A program made the position numbers and the translations under genes. A stretch of DNA of 64,000 nucleotides from Candidatus Binatia bacterium (GTDB taxonomy: Bacteria > Desulfobacterota > Binatia > UBA9968 > JAJDTQ01), in the NCBI GenBank assembly GCA_951813575.1, contig OX638375.1, positions 2,495,042 through 2,559,041 on the forward strand, given 5' to 3'. Position 1 is the stretch's first letter. Every line of letters starts with the position of its first letter. Under the pieces are notes generated by a model that was not told the DNA's origin, ran no database searches, and was given only the letters and a program-made list of their open reading frames with translations. Of the stretch, positions 17,007-24,882 are shown in pieces.

Positions 17007-17990
17007 ATGGCGAAACGTATCGGCGGGTTGCTCCTCCTGGCGCTGGTCCTCGGCGCCGGCGCCACCTCCTTCGTGGTGGTGGACGAGAAGAGCCATGCGG
17101 TCATCACCCAGTTCGGGAAACCGGTGTCGGTCCTGAGCCAGGCCGGTTTCTATCTCAAGCTGCCGGTGCCGTTCCAGCGCGCCAACGTGCTCGACAAGCG
17201 CATCCTCATCACCAACACGCGTGAGACCGAGCTGCTGACGGCGGACAAGAAGAACGTGCTGGTCTCCACGTACATTTCCTGGAAGATCGCCGACCCGGTG
17301 CGGTACCTGGCCGCGCTGCGCAACCGCGATTTCGCGGAAAACCGCCTGGCCGCGCTGGTTCAGTCGGAGCTCGGCAGCGCGCTGGGCGACCGGCCCTTCG
17401 GGACGATCCTGGGGACCACCGGCAACGGTGCCAGCCTGGCCGAGCTGGAGGGATCGGTGGAGCGCGCCGTTGCCGCGGTGGCGCGGGAGGACCTCGGCAT
17501 CGAGGTGGTGAGCCTGGGCGTGACCCGCCTCATCTTCCCGCCGCAGAACCTGGACAGCGTGTTCGCGCGCATGCGCGCCGAGCGCGCGCGCATCGCCCGG
17601 GGCCATCGCTCGGAGGGCCGGGCCGAAGCCCAGAAGATTGCCGCCCGCGCGGAACGGGAACGGGCGCGGATCATCGCGGACGCGGAGGCCAAGGCGACCA
17701 TGCTGCGGGGCGGGGGCGAGGCCGAAGCGGCGCGCATCTACGCGGGCGCCTACGAAGGGCACGCCGAGTTCTATCGCTTCCTGCGGACGCTGGAAGCCTA
17801 CAAGAAGGTGCTGAACGAGAAGACCACGCTGGTCCTGCCCGCGGACTCGCCGTTTCTTGAGATCCTTACCTCCAGGGTCCCCGGCGCCCGGACGGCGCCC
17901 GACGGCGCGCCGCCGGCGACGCGGAACGCCGATCCGGCCCGTACCACGGGCTCCGGTCCGGCACCGGCGCGGGGGAGCACGGGCTCATGA
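17007..17990 (+). CDS. HflC-like SPFH membrane protein
   Basis: A 327-residue SPFH protein with one N-terminal membrane helix (residues 4-23), then a band-7 domain starting KSHAVITQFGKPV. It carries the HflC signature MRAERARIARGHRSEGRAEAQ before a long charged coiled coil. The C-terminus is a Pro/Ala/Thr-rich tail. HflC normally pairs with HflK around the FtsH protease. Here it sits 10 bp after the permease-SPFH fusion and overlaps the HflK-like gene by 4 bp (ATGA), so the three probably form one hetero-oligomer. No ftsH lies nearby. Confidence 0.9.
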   Translation: MAKRIGGLLLLALVLGAGATSFVVVDEKSHAVITQFGKPVSVLSQAGFYLKLPVPFQRANVLDKRILITNTRETELLTADKKNVLVSTYISWKIADPVRYLAALRNRDFAENRLAALVQSELGSALGDRPFGTILGTTGNGASLAELEGSVERAVAAVAREDLGIEVVSLGVTRLIFPPQNLDSVFARMRAERARIARGHRSEGRAEAQKIAARAERERARIIADAEAKATMLRGGGEAEAARIYAGAYEGHAEFYRFLRTLEAYKKVLNEKTTLVLPADSPFLEILTSRVPGARTAPDGAPPATRNADPARTTGSGPAPARGSTGS

Positions 17991-18895
17991 CCGGCCGTTT
18001 GCGGTACCGGGTGCTGCTCTGCGCCGCGGTCCTGTTGGCGGGGTGGCTGGCCCTGGGGATCTACAACGTCGAATCGGACGAGAGCGCGGTGGCGTACGTT
18101 CTCGGCAGGGCCGTGGGGCGGGACGTCCTCCCGGGAATACACTGGAACCCGCCGTGGCCGCTGGGCCGGGTGGTGGTGGCCAGGACGGCCACGAACTTCC
18201 TCATGCCGGTGGAGCACACGGAGCCGCAAGGCCCCGCCGGGAGCGAGTCGGAGTCCCTCTGGCTCCTGGGCGACACCAACGTCATCGCCGGGAAGCTGGG
18301 AATCCAGTACAGCATCCGCAGCCTGACGCGCTTCGACGTGTCGCACGAGAACCCGCGGGAGTTGCTGGGCCGGGCCGGCCGCCAGGTCGTGACGCGGTTT
18401 CTCGCGGGGGAGAGCGTGGACGCCGCGCTGACCACCCGGCGCAACGACCTGCTGGACGCGGTGCAGCGGCAGGTTCAGGCAATCCTCGACGATCACGGCT
18501 CGGGCATCGAGATCCATTCGGTGAACGTGGAAACGCTGGCGCCGCCCCGGCAGGGGGGCGTGCGGCAAGCGTTCCAGGAGGTCCAGAGCGCCCTGGCGGA
18601 CAAGGAGCGGGTGGTGGACGAGGCGCGCGCCGACCGCTCCCAGGTCCTGGCGGAGGCCGAGGGGGAGGCGGAACATCGCGTGACCCAGGCCGAGGCCGCG
18701 CGCCACCGGCGGGTGGAGATCGCCAAGGGGGAGGGAGAACGCTTCCGCCGGCTGGCCTTCGAGCACCGCAAGACGCCCAGGCTCACCGAGGAACGGCTTT
18801 ACCTGGAGACCATCGAGGAGATCCTGCCGCGCATGGATACCTACGTCGTCCAGTCCGGTCCGGACGGCAAGGTCAACCTGCGCGTGGTCCGGTGA
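17987..18895 (+). CDS. HflK-like SPFH membrane protein
   Basis: A 302-residue SPFH protein with an N-terminal membrane helix (about 7-25), an HflK-like band-7 domain (SDESAVAYVLGRAVGRDVLPGIHW), and a coiled coil (residues 195-265) rich in Glu, Ala and Arg. It is shorter than typical HflK and lacks its Gly-rich N-terminus. It is translationally coupled to the HflC-like gene by an ATGA overlap and ends 87 bp before a zinc/manganese importer operon that appears to have its own promoter. Confidence 0.88.
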   Translation: MTGRLRYRVLLCAAVLLAGWLALGIYNVESDESAVAYVLGRAVGRDVLPGIHWNPPWPLGRVVVARTATNFLMPVEHTEPQGPAGSESESLWLLGDTNVIAGKLGIQYSIRSLTRFDVSHENPRELLGRAGRQVVTRFLAGESVDAALTTRRNDLLDAVQRQVQAILDDHGSGIEIHSVNVETLAPPRQGGVRQAFQEVQSALADKERVVDEARADRSQVLAEAEGEAEHRVTQAEAARHRRVEIAKGEGERFRRLAFEHRKTPRLTEERLYLETIEEILPRMDTYVVQSGPDGKVNLRVVR

Positions 18896-18915
18896 AGGGG
18901 AGGTTGACGAGGGGC

Positions 18916-18950
18916 TTGACACAGGAAGCCCTTTGAGAATACCTTCTCAA
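18916..18950 (+). promoter_or_regulatory. Promoter with 18-bp operator palindrome upstream of the metal importer
   Basis: TTGACA (18916-18921) is a consensus -35. With an 18-base spacer the -10 is TACCTT (18940-18945). The palindrome TTGAGAATACCTTCTCAA (18933-18950, perfect 7-base arms, 4-base centre) covers the -10, an ideal place for a repressor. The size and A/T-rich arms suit a Fur-family (Zur/Mur) metal repressor, but no such regulator gene is in the window, and the site does not resemble the half-sites at 8333. Confidence 0.65.
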
Positions 18951-18982
18951 TAAAATCTTTCCCGGACCAGGAGGACAATGCA

Positions 18983-20050
18983 ATGAGGAGATTGGGGACC
19001 CCGTTCCTTGCCATCGTCGCAGCTTGTTGGATCAGCGGCACGCCGGCCCTTGCGAGCGGGCAGCCGTTGAACGTCGTCACCAGCGTGATCCCGGTGGCGT
19101 ATATCGTTTCAGAGTTGGGCGGCGAGCGGGTCAAGGTGGACGCGTTGGTGCCGCCGGGGGCGAGCCCGCATACGTTCGAGCCGGTGCCGAGCGACCTCCG
19201 GAAGCTTGCTCGGGCGCGACAGTTCATTGTCATCGGCGGAGGCTTTGATGCGTGGTCCGACAAGCTGCTCGGGGCGGCGCCCAAGGGCATCGACACCTTG
19301 CACCTGTTCGAGGCGCCGAACCTGAACCCCCTGGAAGGGGAAGACGATCATCACGGCGAGGAGGAGGCCGCCAAGAAGGAGGATCACCACGGTGAGGAGA
19401 AGGTGGCCAAGAAGGAAGAGGACCACCACGGCGAGGAGAAGGTAGCCAAGAAGGAGGAGGACCACCACGGTGAAGAGAAGGTAGCCAAGAAGGAGGAGGA
19501 TGACCACAGCGAGGAGGGTGAAGAGTTCAACCCGCACTTCTGGCTGGACCCCATCCGGGTGAGAGACGTACTCGTTCCCGTGCTGACGGAGCGGTTGATG
19601 GCGGCGGACCCGGCCGGAAAGGCATACTACGAGAAGCGCCGGCAAGACTTTCACCAGCGGTTGACGGCCCTGGACCAGGAGATTAGAGCGGAACTGGACA
19701 AGGCGAAGACGCGCAAATACATTGCGTTTCACGCGGCGTGGCCCTATTTCGCGGAACGCTACGGCCTGGAGAAGGTCGCGGTGGTCCAGGAGTTCGGCGG
19801 CGAGGAGCCGACTCCCAGGGAAGTGGCCAACCTGGTGCGGGACGCCCGCGCCGCCGGGGTCGGGGCCATCCTGGTGGAGCCGCAACTGAATCCCCGGGTG
19901 GCGCAGACCATCGCCGCGGAGTTCGGCGCCGGAACGGTGGTGGTGGATCCCGTGGGCGATCCTGGCGACGCGGCGCGCGACAGCTACGAGGATCTGATGC
20001 GGTTCAATGCCCGCGCCTTCGGACAGGCGCTGCAAGGAAAACGCAATTGA
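18983..20050 (+). CDS. Zn/Mn ABC transporter substrate-binding protein with His-rich loop
   Basis: A 355-residue cluster A-I metal-binding protein with a signal peptide (1-25, ending ALAS). The metal ligands H63 (SPHTFEP), H185 (NPHFWLDP), H250 (AFHAAWPYF) and D322 are present. Between the first and second ligands lies an unusually long charged loop (121-179) of tandem 13-residue units holding nine His. Such loops in ZnuA proteins bind extra Zn2+; here the loop is a true tandem repeat. AGGAGG sits 8 bases before the ATG. It begins the ABC operon with the ATPase and permease downstream and is probably controlled by the palindrome at 18933. Confidence 0.93.
   Translation: MRRLGTPFLAIVAACWISGTPALASGQPLNVVTSVIPVAYIVSELGGERVKVDALVPPGASPHTFEPVPSDLRKLARARQFIVIGGGFDAWSDKLLGAAPKGIDTLHLFEAPNLNPLEGEDDHHGEEEAAKKEDHHGEEKVAKKEEDHHGEEKVAKKEEDHHGEEKVAKKEEDDHSEEGEEFNPHFWLDPIRVRDVLVPVLTERLMAADPAGKAYYEKRRQDFHQRLTALDQEIRAELDKAKTRKYIAFHAAWPYFAERYGLEKVAVVQEFGGEEPTPREVANLVRDARAAGVGAILVEPQLNPRVAQTIAAEFGAGTVVVDPVGDPGDAARDSYEDLMRFNARAFGQALQGKRN
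19343..19519 (+). repeat. 39-bp in-frame tandem repeat coding His-rich loop
   Basis: Three almost identical copies of a 39-bp unit encode DHHGEEKVAKKEE. A diverged copy (DDHHGEEEAAKKE) precedes them and a shortened one (DDHSEEGEE) follows. The units differ by silent changes (GGC/GGT, GAA/GAG). Slippage here would change the number of metal-binding His residues without breaking the frame. Confidence 0.9.
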
Positions 20051-20832
20051 ACAACGACAAGGTCGTGGTGGGCCTGACCGGCGCGACGGTGGAGCTCGAC
20101 GGCCGTTGCGTGCTGCACGACATCACTTTCGACGTGCACGAGGGCGGGTTCGTGGGCATCGTCGGACCCAACGGGGCCGGGAAGACGACGCTCATGCGCA
20201 CGATCATGGGGCTCGTGCGGGTGGTGAGCGGTCGGGTGGAAGTGTTCGGCGCTCCGCCCGGCGGGAAGCGCTCGGAAGCCATCGGCTACGTGCCGCAGCG
20301 CCAGAGCATCCCGGCCGAATTTCCGGCCACCGTCGGCGACGTGGTGATGATGGGCAGGCTGCGGCAGCTCGGCCCCTTGGGGTTCCCGGGCCGGAAGGAT
20401 TGGCAACGCGTGGACGAGAGCCTCGAGCTCGTGGGCATGCAGGACCGCCGGAGCCGGCCGGTGGGCCGGCTCTCCGGCGGCGAGCAGCGCCGGGTCATGC
20501 TGGCCCAGGCGCTGTGCGCCAGCACCCGGCTGCTGGTGCTCGACGAGCCCACGGTGGGGCTCGATCTTCCCGCCGAGCACGAATTCTATGCGCTGTTGCG
20601 GAAGCTCATACGCGAACTGACCCTGACCATCGTGGCGGTGTCCCATGACCTCGTGGCCATGGCCGGCCAGAGCGATGAGCTGATCTGTATCAACCACCGC
20701 ATGCATATCCACGGCAACGCCGAGGACGTGATCCACAGCCATGCCATCCGCGAAGCGTACCGCTGCGAATTCGACTTCCTCGGCGGCGAGCTCGCCCATC
20801 ACGAGACCCCCGGCCATCAACATAACGGGTGA
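20047..20832 (+). CDS. Zn/Mn ABC transporter ATPase
   Basis: A 261-residue ATP-binding subunit with Walker A GPNGAGKTT, signature LSGGEQRR, Walker B LLVLDEP and switch His VAVSHD. The start is a TTG whose last bases overlap the stop of the binding-protein gene (TTGA), with AAGGAAAA 7 bases upstream; a longer in-frame reading is the shadow of the preceding gene. The C-terminus is His-rich (HHETPGHQHNG). It is translationally coupled to the binding protein and followed by the permease after 54 bp. Confidence 0.92.
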   Translation: MNNDKVVVGLTGATVELDGRCVLHDITFDVHEGGFVGIVGPNGAGKTTLMRTIMGLVRVVSGRVEVFGAPPGGKRSEAIGYVPQRQSIPAEFPATVGDVVMMGRLRQLGPLGFPGRKDWQRVDESLELVGMQDRRSRPVGRLSGGEQRRVMLAQALCASTRLLVLDEPTVGLDLPAEHEFYALLRKLIRELTLTIVAVSHDLVAMAGQSDELICINHRMHIHGNAEDVIHSHAIREAYRCEFDFLGGELAHHETPGHQHNG

Positions 20833-20886
20833 CACGCGCGCGGCGTCCCCGCGCGGTCGACGGCCTGCCATACGGAAACTCTCCTG

Positions 20887-21708
20887 ATGTTCGACTTTGC
20901 ATTCATGCAGCGTGCCCTGGCCGCGGCGGTCCTGGTGGGCCTGTTGTGCGGGGTCCTGGGCTTCTTCGTGGTGCTGCGCCGCCTGGCGTTCATCGGCGTC
21001 GGGATTTCCCACTCGGCCATCGGAGGGGTGGCCATCGGCATTCTGGCGGGGTGGAACCCCCTTCTGACCGGCGCCTTCTTCGCCATCGCCGTGGCGCTGG
21101 GCATCGCCATGGTCAGCCAGAGCGACAAGATCAGCGAAGACACGGTCATCGGCGTCTTCTTCTCGGGCTCCATGGCCCTGGGCGTGGTCCTCTTCAGCAT
21201 GAAGAGCGGCTACCAGCAGGACCTCTTCAGCTACCTCTTCGGCAACGTGCTGGCCATCTCCACCACGGAGCTGGTGGCCCTCGGCTGCATCAGCGCGGCG
21301 ATCATGGCGATCATGCTGCTGACCTTCAAGGAGCATCTGCTGGTGGCGTTCGACGAAGAGGTGGCGGCGGCCTACGGGCACAAGGTCCTGGGACTCAACG
21401 TGCTGCTGCTTGTGGTGCTGGCCCTCACCGTGGTCATCGGCGTGAGGCTGGTGGGTTTGTTGCTGATTCAGGCGTTGCTGGTGGTGCCCGCCGCCATAGC
21501 GGCGCTTTGGGCGTTGAACTTCCGCTGGCAGGTTCTGGTGGCGGCCCTGGTCGGGTCGCTTTCAGGTATCGTGGGTCTCGTGATGGCGTATCAGTTCGAC
21601 ATCGCCGCCGGCGGCTCCATCGTGATGGTGGCGGTGGCGCTTTTCTTCGTCACCCTGGTGGTGCACTTCATCCGCCGCCACTTCAGGGTCCCGCCCCCCG
21701 TACCGTAG
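20887..21708 (+). CDS. Zn/Mn ABC transporter permease
   Basis: A 273-residue ABC-3 family permease made of hydrophobic helices, beginning MFDFAFMQRALAAAVLVG and carrying RRLAFIGVGISHSAIGGVA. It completes the importer encoded from 18983. The sequence is distinct from the paralogue at 378 (different loops and N-terminus), so the two importers may differ in metal preference or regulation. It converges with the carboxyltransferase gene at 21725, only 16 bp away. Confidence 0.92.
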   Translation: MFDFAFMQRALAAAVLVGLLCGVLGFFVVLRRLAFIGVGISHSAIGGVAIGILAGWNPLLTGAFFAIAVALGIAMVSQSDKISEDTVIGVFFSGSMALGVVLFSMKSGYQQDLFSYLFGNVLAISTTELVALGCISAAIMAIMLLTFKEHLLVAFDEEVAAAYGHKVLGLNVLLLVVLALTVVIGVRLVGLLLIQALLVVPAAIAALWALNFRWQVLVAALVGSLSGIVGLVMAYQFDIAAGGSIVMVAVALFFVTLVVHFIRRHFRVPPPVP

Positions 21709-21724
21709 ACGGCCGTCCCGAGTG

Positions 21725-23185
21725 CTAGGACGCTCTCCGCGAAAGATCGAGGGCGAACCCCTCTTTGCGCACGTGTATGTGGGCGTAGTCGCTCCGCCGG
21801 GTGAACCCCTCCAACAGCCGCGTCACGGGCTCCGAATCGAAGGGATAGTCCCGGGGCGGGCCGGCGGCGCGCATGGTGTCGATCTCCTCCCGGGTCAGGA
21901 AATACCGCAACAGCAGCTCCTCGTCGGACACCCCGGCACCGCCGAACTTGGCGCGCAGCTCCTGGATGCTGGGCTCCGGCGGCTCCCACGCCGCCAACTC
22001 CCGTGCCCGCGGGCACGCCAGAATACGGTCCTTGACGTCGGGGTCCATGGAGTCGCTGCCTTCCCGGCCCCAGCGCCCCAGGGCATAGAGGATGATCTGG
22101 TCGGTGACCTCCTTGTAGCGTTCTCCCACGATGATGTTGATGGCTGCCTGGCTGCCCACGAACTGGGACAGGGGCGTCACCATGATGGGATAGCCCAGCT
22201 CCTCGCGCACCCGCACCACCTCCTCCAGGGCCCGCTCCATGTGGTCGCCCAGGCCCACCCGGGCGAGCTGGTGCCGCAGGTTAGAGATCATGCCCCCCGG
22301 CACCTGGTGCAGGTACTGGCTGTAGTCGTACTCCACCGGTGCGCCGATGGGCAGCCCCTCCCGGCGGGCCACCTCGGTGAAGTACGCGGACACCGGCCGC
22401 AGCACCTCCTCGTCCACCGCGGTCTCGTAGCCCAGGCTCCGGGCGTTGGCGGCGACGTTGAACAGCGACGGGTTGGACGAGCCGTTGGCCAGCGGCGGCA
22501 GCGCGGTGTTGATGATGCGGATTCCCTGCCTGATGGCCTCCAGGGCGCACAGCGGCCCCAGGCCCGTGGTGCAGTGGGTGTGGAACTCCAGCGGGATGTC
22601 CCCGATGTTCTCCTTGATGAGCGGCACCAGGGCGCGGGTGCGGTCCGGCGTCAGCAGCCCTCCGGGGTCCTTGAAGCAGATCCGCATCACCGGCAGCGTG
22701 GCCGCCTGGCGGGCCCGCTCCGCGAAGTAGGCATCGGTATGCTTGGGCGACACCGAGTAGATGATGTTGAGGATGGGCTCGAGCCCGGCATCGGTGGCGA
22801 TGCGCAAGGTCTTGCGCCACCCCGCTAGGTCGTTCCACTCGTCGGAGATGCGGCCCTGGCGGACGCCGTTGGCCGCCATGCGTTCGAGAAAGATCCGCTG
22901 GATCGACTCCGGCGTCAGCTCGAAACCGTTGCGGCCGCCGATGATCACCCGCAGCGGCGTTTCCCGGATGCACCCGGCGACCAGCCGGATACGCTCCCAG
23001 GGGTCCTCGTGCAGCTCCCGCACGCACTTCTTGATGTGCGAGCTCGACATCAGCTCCATGCCCCTGAAGCCCGCCCGGTCCATGCGCTCGCCCACCGCCA
23101 GCATCATGCCCGTGCGCATCGACTCAGCCCACAGGCTCTGGTGCCCGTCCCGCAGCGTCGTGTCCACGAATTCGATGGGTTCCAC
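21725..23185 (-). CDS. Pyruvate carboxylase/oxaloacetate decarboxylase-type carboxyltransferase, no biotin domain
   Basis: A 486-residue protein of the HMGL-like/PYC_OADA family. Start GTG at 23185 with CGGAGA 7 bases upstream. Metal- and substrate-site motifs are intact: DTTLRDGHQSLWA at the N-terminus, CFKDPGGLLTP (the Lys normally carboxylated), and FHTHCTTGLGP (His-x-His metal ligands). The C-terminal conserved domain is present. There is no biotinyl domain (no AMKM motif) and no biotin carboxylase nearby, so a partner encoded elsewhere is needed for biotin-dependent activity, or it performs another reaction. It lies 30 bp after the small membrane protein and is probably the last gene of the second permease-SPFH operon. 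Confidence 0.88.
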   Translation of the reverse strand: MEPIEFVDTTLRDGHQSLWAESMRTGMMLAVGERMDRAGFRGMELMSSSHIKKCVRELHEDPWERIRLVAGCIRETPLRVIIGGRNGFELTPESIQRIFLERMAANGVRQGRISDEWNDLAGWRKTLRIATDAGLEPILNIIYSVSPKHTDAYFAERARQAATLPVMRICFKDPGGLLTPDRTRALVPLIKENIGDIPLEFHTHCTTGLGPLCALEAIRQGIRIINTALPPLANGSSNPSLFNVAANARSLGYETAVDEEVLRPVSAYFTEVARREGLPIGAPVEYDYSQYLHQVPGGMISNLRHQLARVGLGDHMERALEEVVRVREELGYPIMVTPLSQFVGSQAAINIIVGERYKEVTDQIILYALGRWGREGSDSMDPDVKDRILACPRARELAAWEPPEPSIQELRAKFGGAGVSDEELLLRYFLTREEIDTMRAAGPPRDYPFDSEPVTRLLEGFTRRSDYAHIHVRKEGFALDLSRRAS

Positions 23186-23215
23186 TGGATCTCCGGTCTC
23201 GAAGGGGGTGTCCGG

Positions 23216-23704
23216 CTAGAAGAAGATAACCAGCAGGATGAGGCTGATCAGGCCGCCGATCATGAAGCACGCGGCGCTTATGGTGCCGGCCAACGTGGTG
23301 TAATCCGCGAGGCGAAAGGTGGCGTTCTCGACCGTGAAGAGAACATTCGTACGATCCAGGTTGCCGTCGACGAACTGTTTCAGGCCGTTTTCCGCCCCCT
23401 GCGCCTCTTTCACCGAGACCATGGTCACCAGGACCAGGGTCAGCGCCGACATGAGGATCCCGGTTCCGAACACGATCAGGGCCAGCAGGAGAAACCAGTG
23501 GTAGAACGCGCTTTCGGTCCTTGCCGTGTTGCTCATGAACCCGATGATCAAGGCGCTGCCGCCCGCGTTCCCGTACAGCAGCATGCGCGCCGACTCGGTG
23601 ATGAGCCGGAACATGGTGCCGCGCCGGAGGGCAATGACCTTGTACAGCTCGCGCAGCCACTCCTCGCCGACTTCTTCGGTGGAAAACTCATCGATCCTTT
23701 TCAA
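23216..23704 (-). CDS. Small predicted membrane protein, unrecognised
   Basis: A 162-residue protein I cannot assign to a family. A charged N-terminus (MKRIDEFSTEEVGEEWLREL) is followed by a weak hydrophobic stretch (about 45-57) and two strong ones (about 70-96 and 135-161), separated by a polar loop (100-133). The 5' end overlaps the upstream binding-protein gene by 17 bp, so it is part of the same operon. A membrane partner of that binding protein or of the SPFH complex is possible but unproven. Confidence 0.75.
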   Translation of the reverse strand: MKRIDEFSTEEVGEEWLRELYKVIALRRGTMFRLITESARMLLYGNAGGSALIIGFMSNTARTESAFYHWFLLLALIVFGTGILMSALTLVLVTMVSVKEAQGAENGLKQFVDGNLDRTNVLFTVENATFRLADYTTLAGTISAACFMIGGLISLILLVIFF

Positions 23705-24878
23705 GGCCGCCCTCTCCTGTCGTGCCCAAGTCGGTCAGCCTGACGAACGTCGCCCCGACGTTTGTTCCGGGCTGGAATTCAACTGTCCAGTCATCGATGA
23801 GCACGACGCCGGACGCCAACGCCTGCTGCAGGAAACGCTCCCGCGTCCATTCGGTGCCCATGCGCTCCAGCACCGTGATGACGAAGCGGCCGAGAATGTA
23901 GCCCTCCAGAGACAGTTCGTTGAACACGGGTTCAGCCGTCCTCGCCTCTCGTTCGCTCGCCGCTCGAAGGGCGCGCTGATAGCTGCGGACGATCCGGCTC
24001 TTCGTATCCGTCGGATCCGGCATCACTTCGGTCACCAGTATCCTGTCGCTCGGCGTCTCGACTCTCTTCCGCAGCTCGGAGGACAGGACAAAGGACAGGT
24101 TGCCGATGATGTAGTCATGCCCCAGGCCGTTCGCCAGGTTGATGATCTCCGCGTTGGCCGCATAGGGGCCGACGATCAGAATGACGTCGAGATCGGCCTT
24201 CGCCATGGTGAAGAGGCCCGCATGGACAGCATGCGTATTGCGCGAAAAGGCCGATTTCGCGAGGATGTGAAGGCCGTGCTCCTTGAGCACCGCCTGGTAG
24301 TTTCTCAAGACCGAGCGCCCGAAGGCGTCGTCCTGGTAGATGATGCCGAAGCGCGTCTTGCCGCGCTTGCCAACGACCTGGTCCACCATCACGCGGAGTT
24401 CCTGGAGGTAGCTCGCCCGTAGATTGACTACGTGCGGATTCCGCTTGAAGTCTCCCAGGAAGTCGGCGCCCGTGATGTGGCCCACGAAGGGGATCCCGGC
24501 CTCTCGCAGCACCGGCACGATGCGCTTCGCCGTCGGCGTCCCCACCCCGCCGATGACCGCGAGCACATCGTCCTTGGAGACGAACCTCTTCGCGTTCGCC
24601 CTCGCCCTCTCCGGCTCATAACCGTCATCGAGGGAGATCAACTCCAGGGACCTCCCGTTGACTCCTCCTTTGGCGTTGCGTTCCCCGAACGCCGCGAGGA
24701 GGCCCGCGCGATAGTGGATTCCCAACTGCCTGTTCGGCCCCGAGAAACAGGCGCTTTGCCCGAAAACGACCGCTTTCGCATGGACTCCGGAGGCGTCCGC
24801 CGGGATGCCCGGAGCCAGCCACCATCCAAATACCAGCAGCGACAACCATCGAAACGCGCGGGACGCCCGGTCCGTCAT
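23688..24878 (-). CDS. Periplasmic binding protein, branched-chain amino acid type
   Basis: A 396-residue type-1 periplasmic binding protein (Peripla_BP_6, LivJ/K-like) with a signal peptide (residues 1-30, ending ADAS). It shows FGQSACFSGPNRQLGIHYRAG, GGVNGRSLELISLDDGYEP and AVIGGVGTPTAKRIVPVL, the usual N-lobe features. No Liv-type permease or ATPase genes are present. Instead it lies 4 bp after the HflK-like gene of the second cassette and overlaps the small membrane protein. It may feed a ligand signal to that membrane complex rather than an ABC importer; that is speculation from context. Confidence 0.88.
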   Translation of the reverse strand: MTDRASRAFRWLSLLVFGWWLAPGIPADASGVHAKAVVFGQSACFSGPNRQLGIHYRAGLLAAFGERNAKGGVNGRSLELISLDDGYEPERARANAKRFVSKDDVLAVIGGVGTPTAKRIVPVLREAGIPFVGHITGADFLGDFKRNPHVVNLRASYLQELRVMVDQVVGKRGKTRFGIIYQDDAFGRSVLRNYQAVLKEHGLHILAKSAFSRNTHAVHAGLFTMAKADLDVILIVGPYAANAEIINLANGLGHDYIIGNLSFVLSSELRKRVETPSDRILVTEVMPDPTDTKSRIVRSYQRALRAASEREARTAEPVFNELSLEGYILGRFVITVLERMGTEWTRERFLQQALASGVVLIDDWTVEFQPGTNVGATFVRLTDLGTTGEGGLEKDR

Positions 24879-24882
24879 GGCT

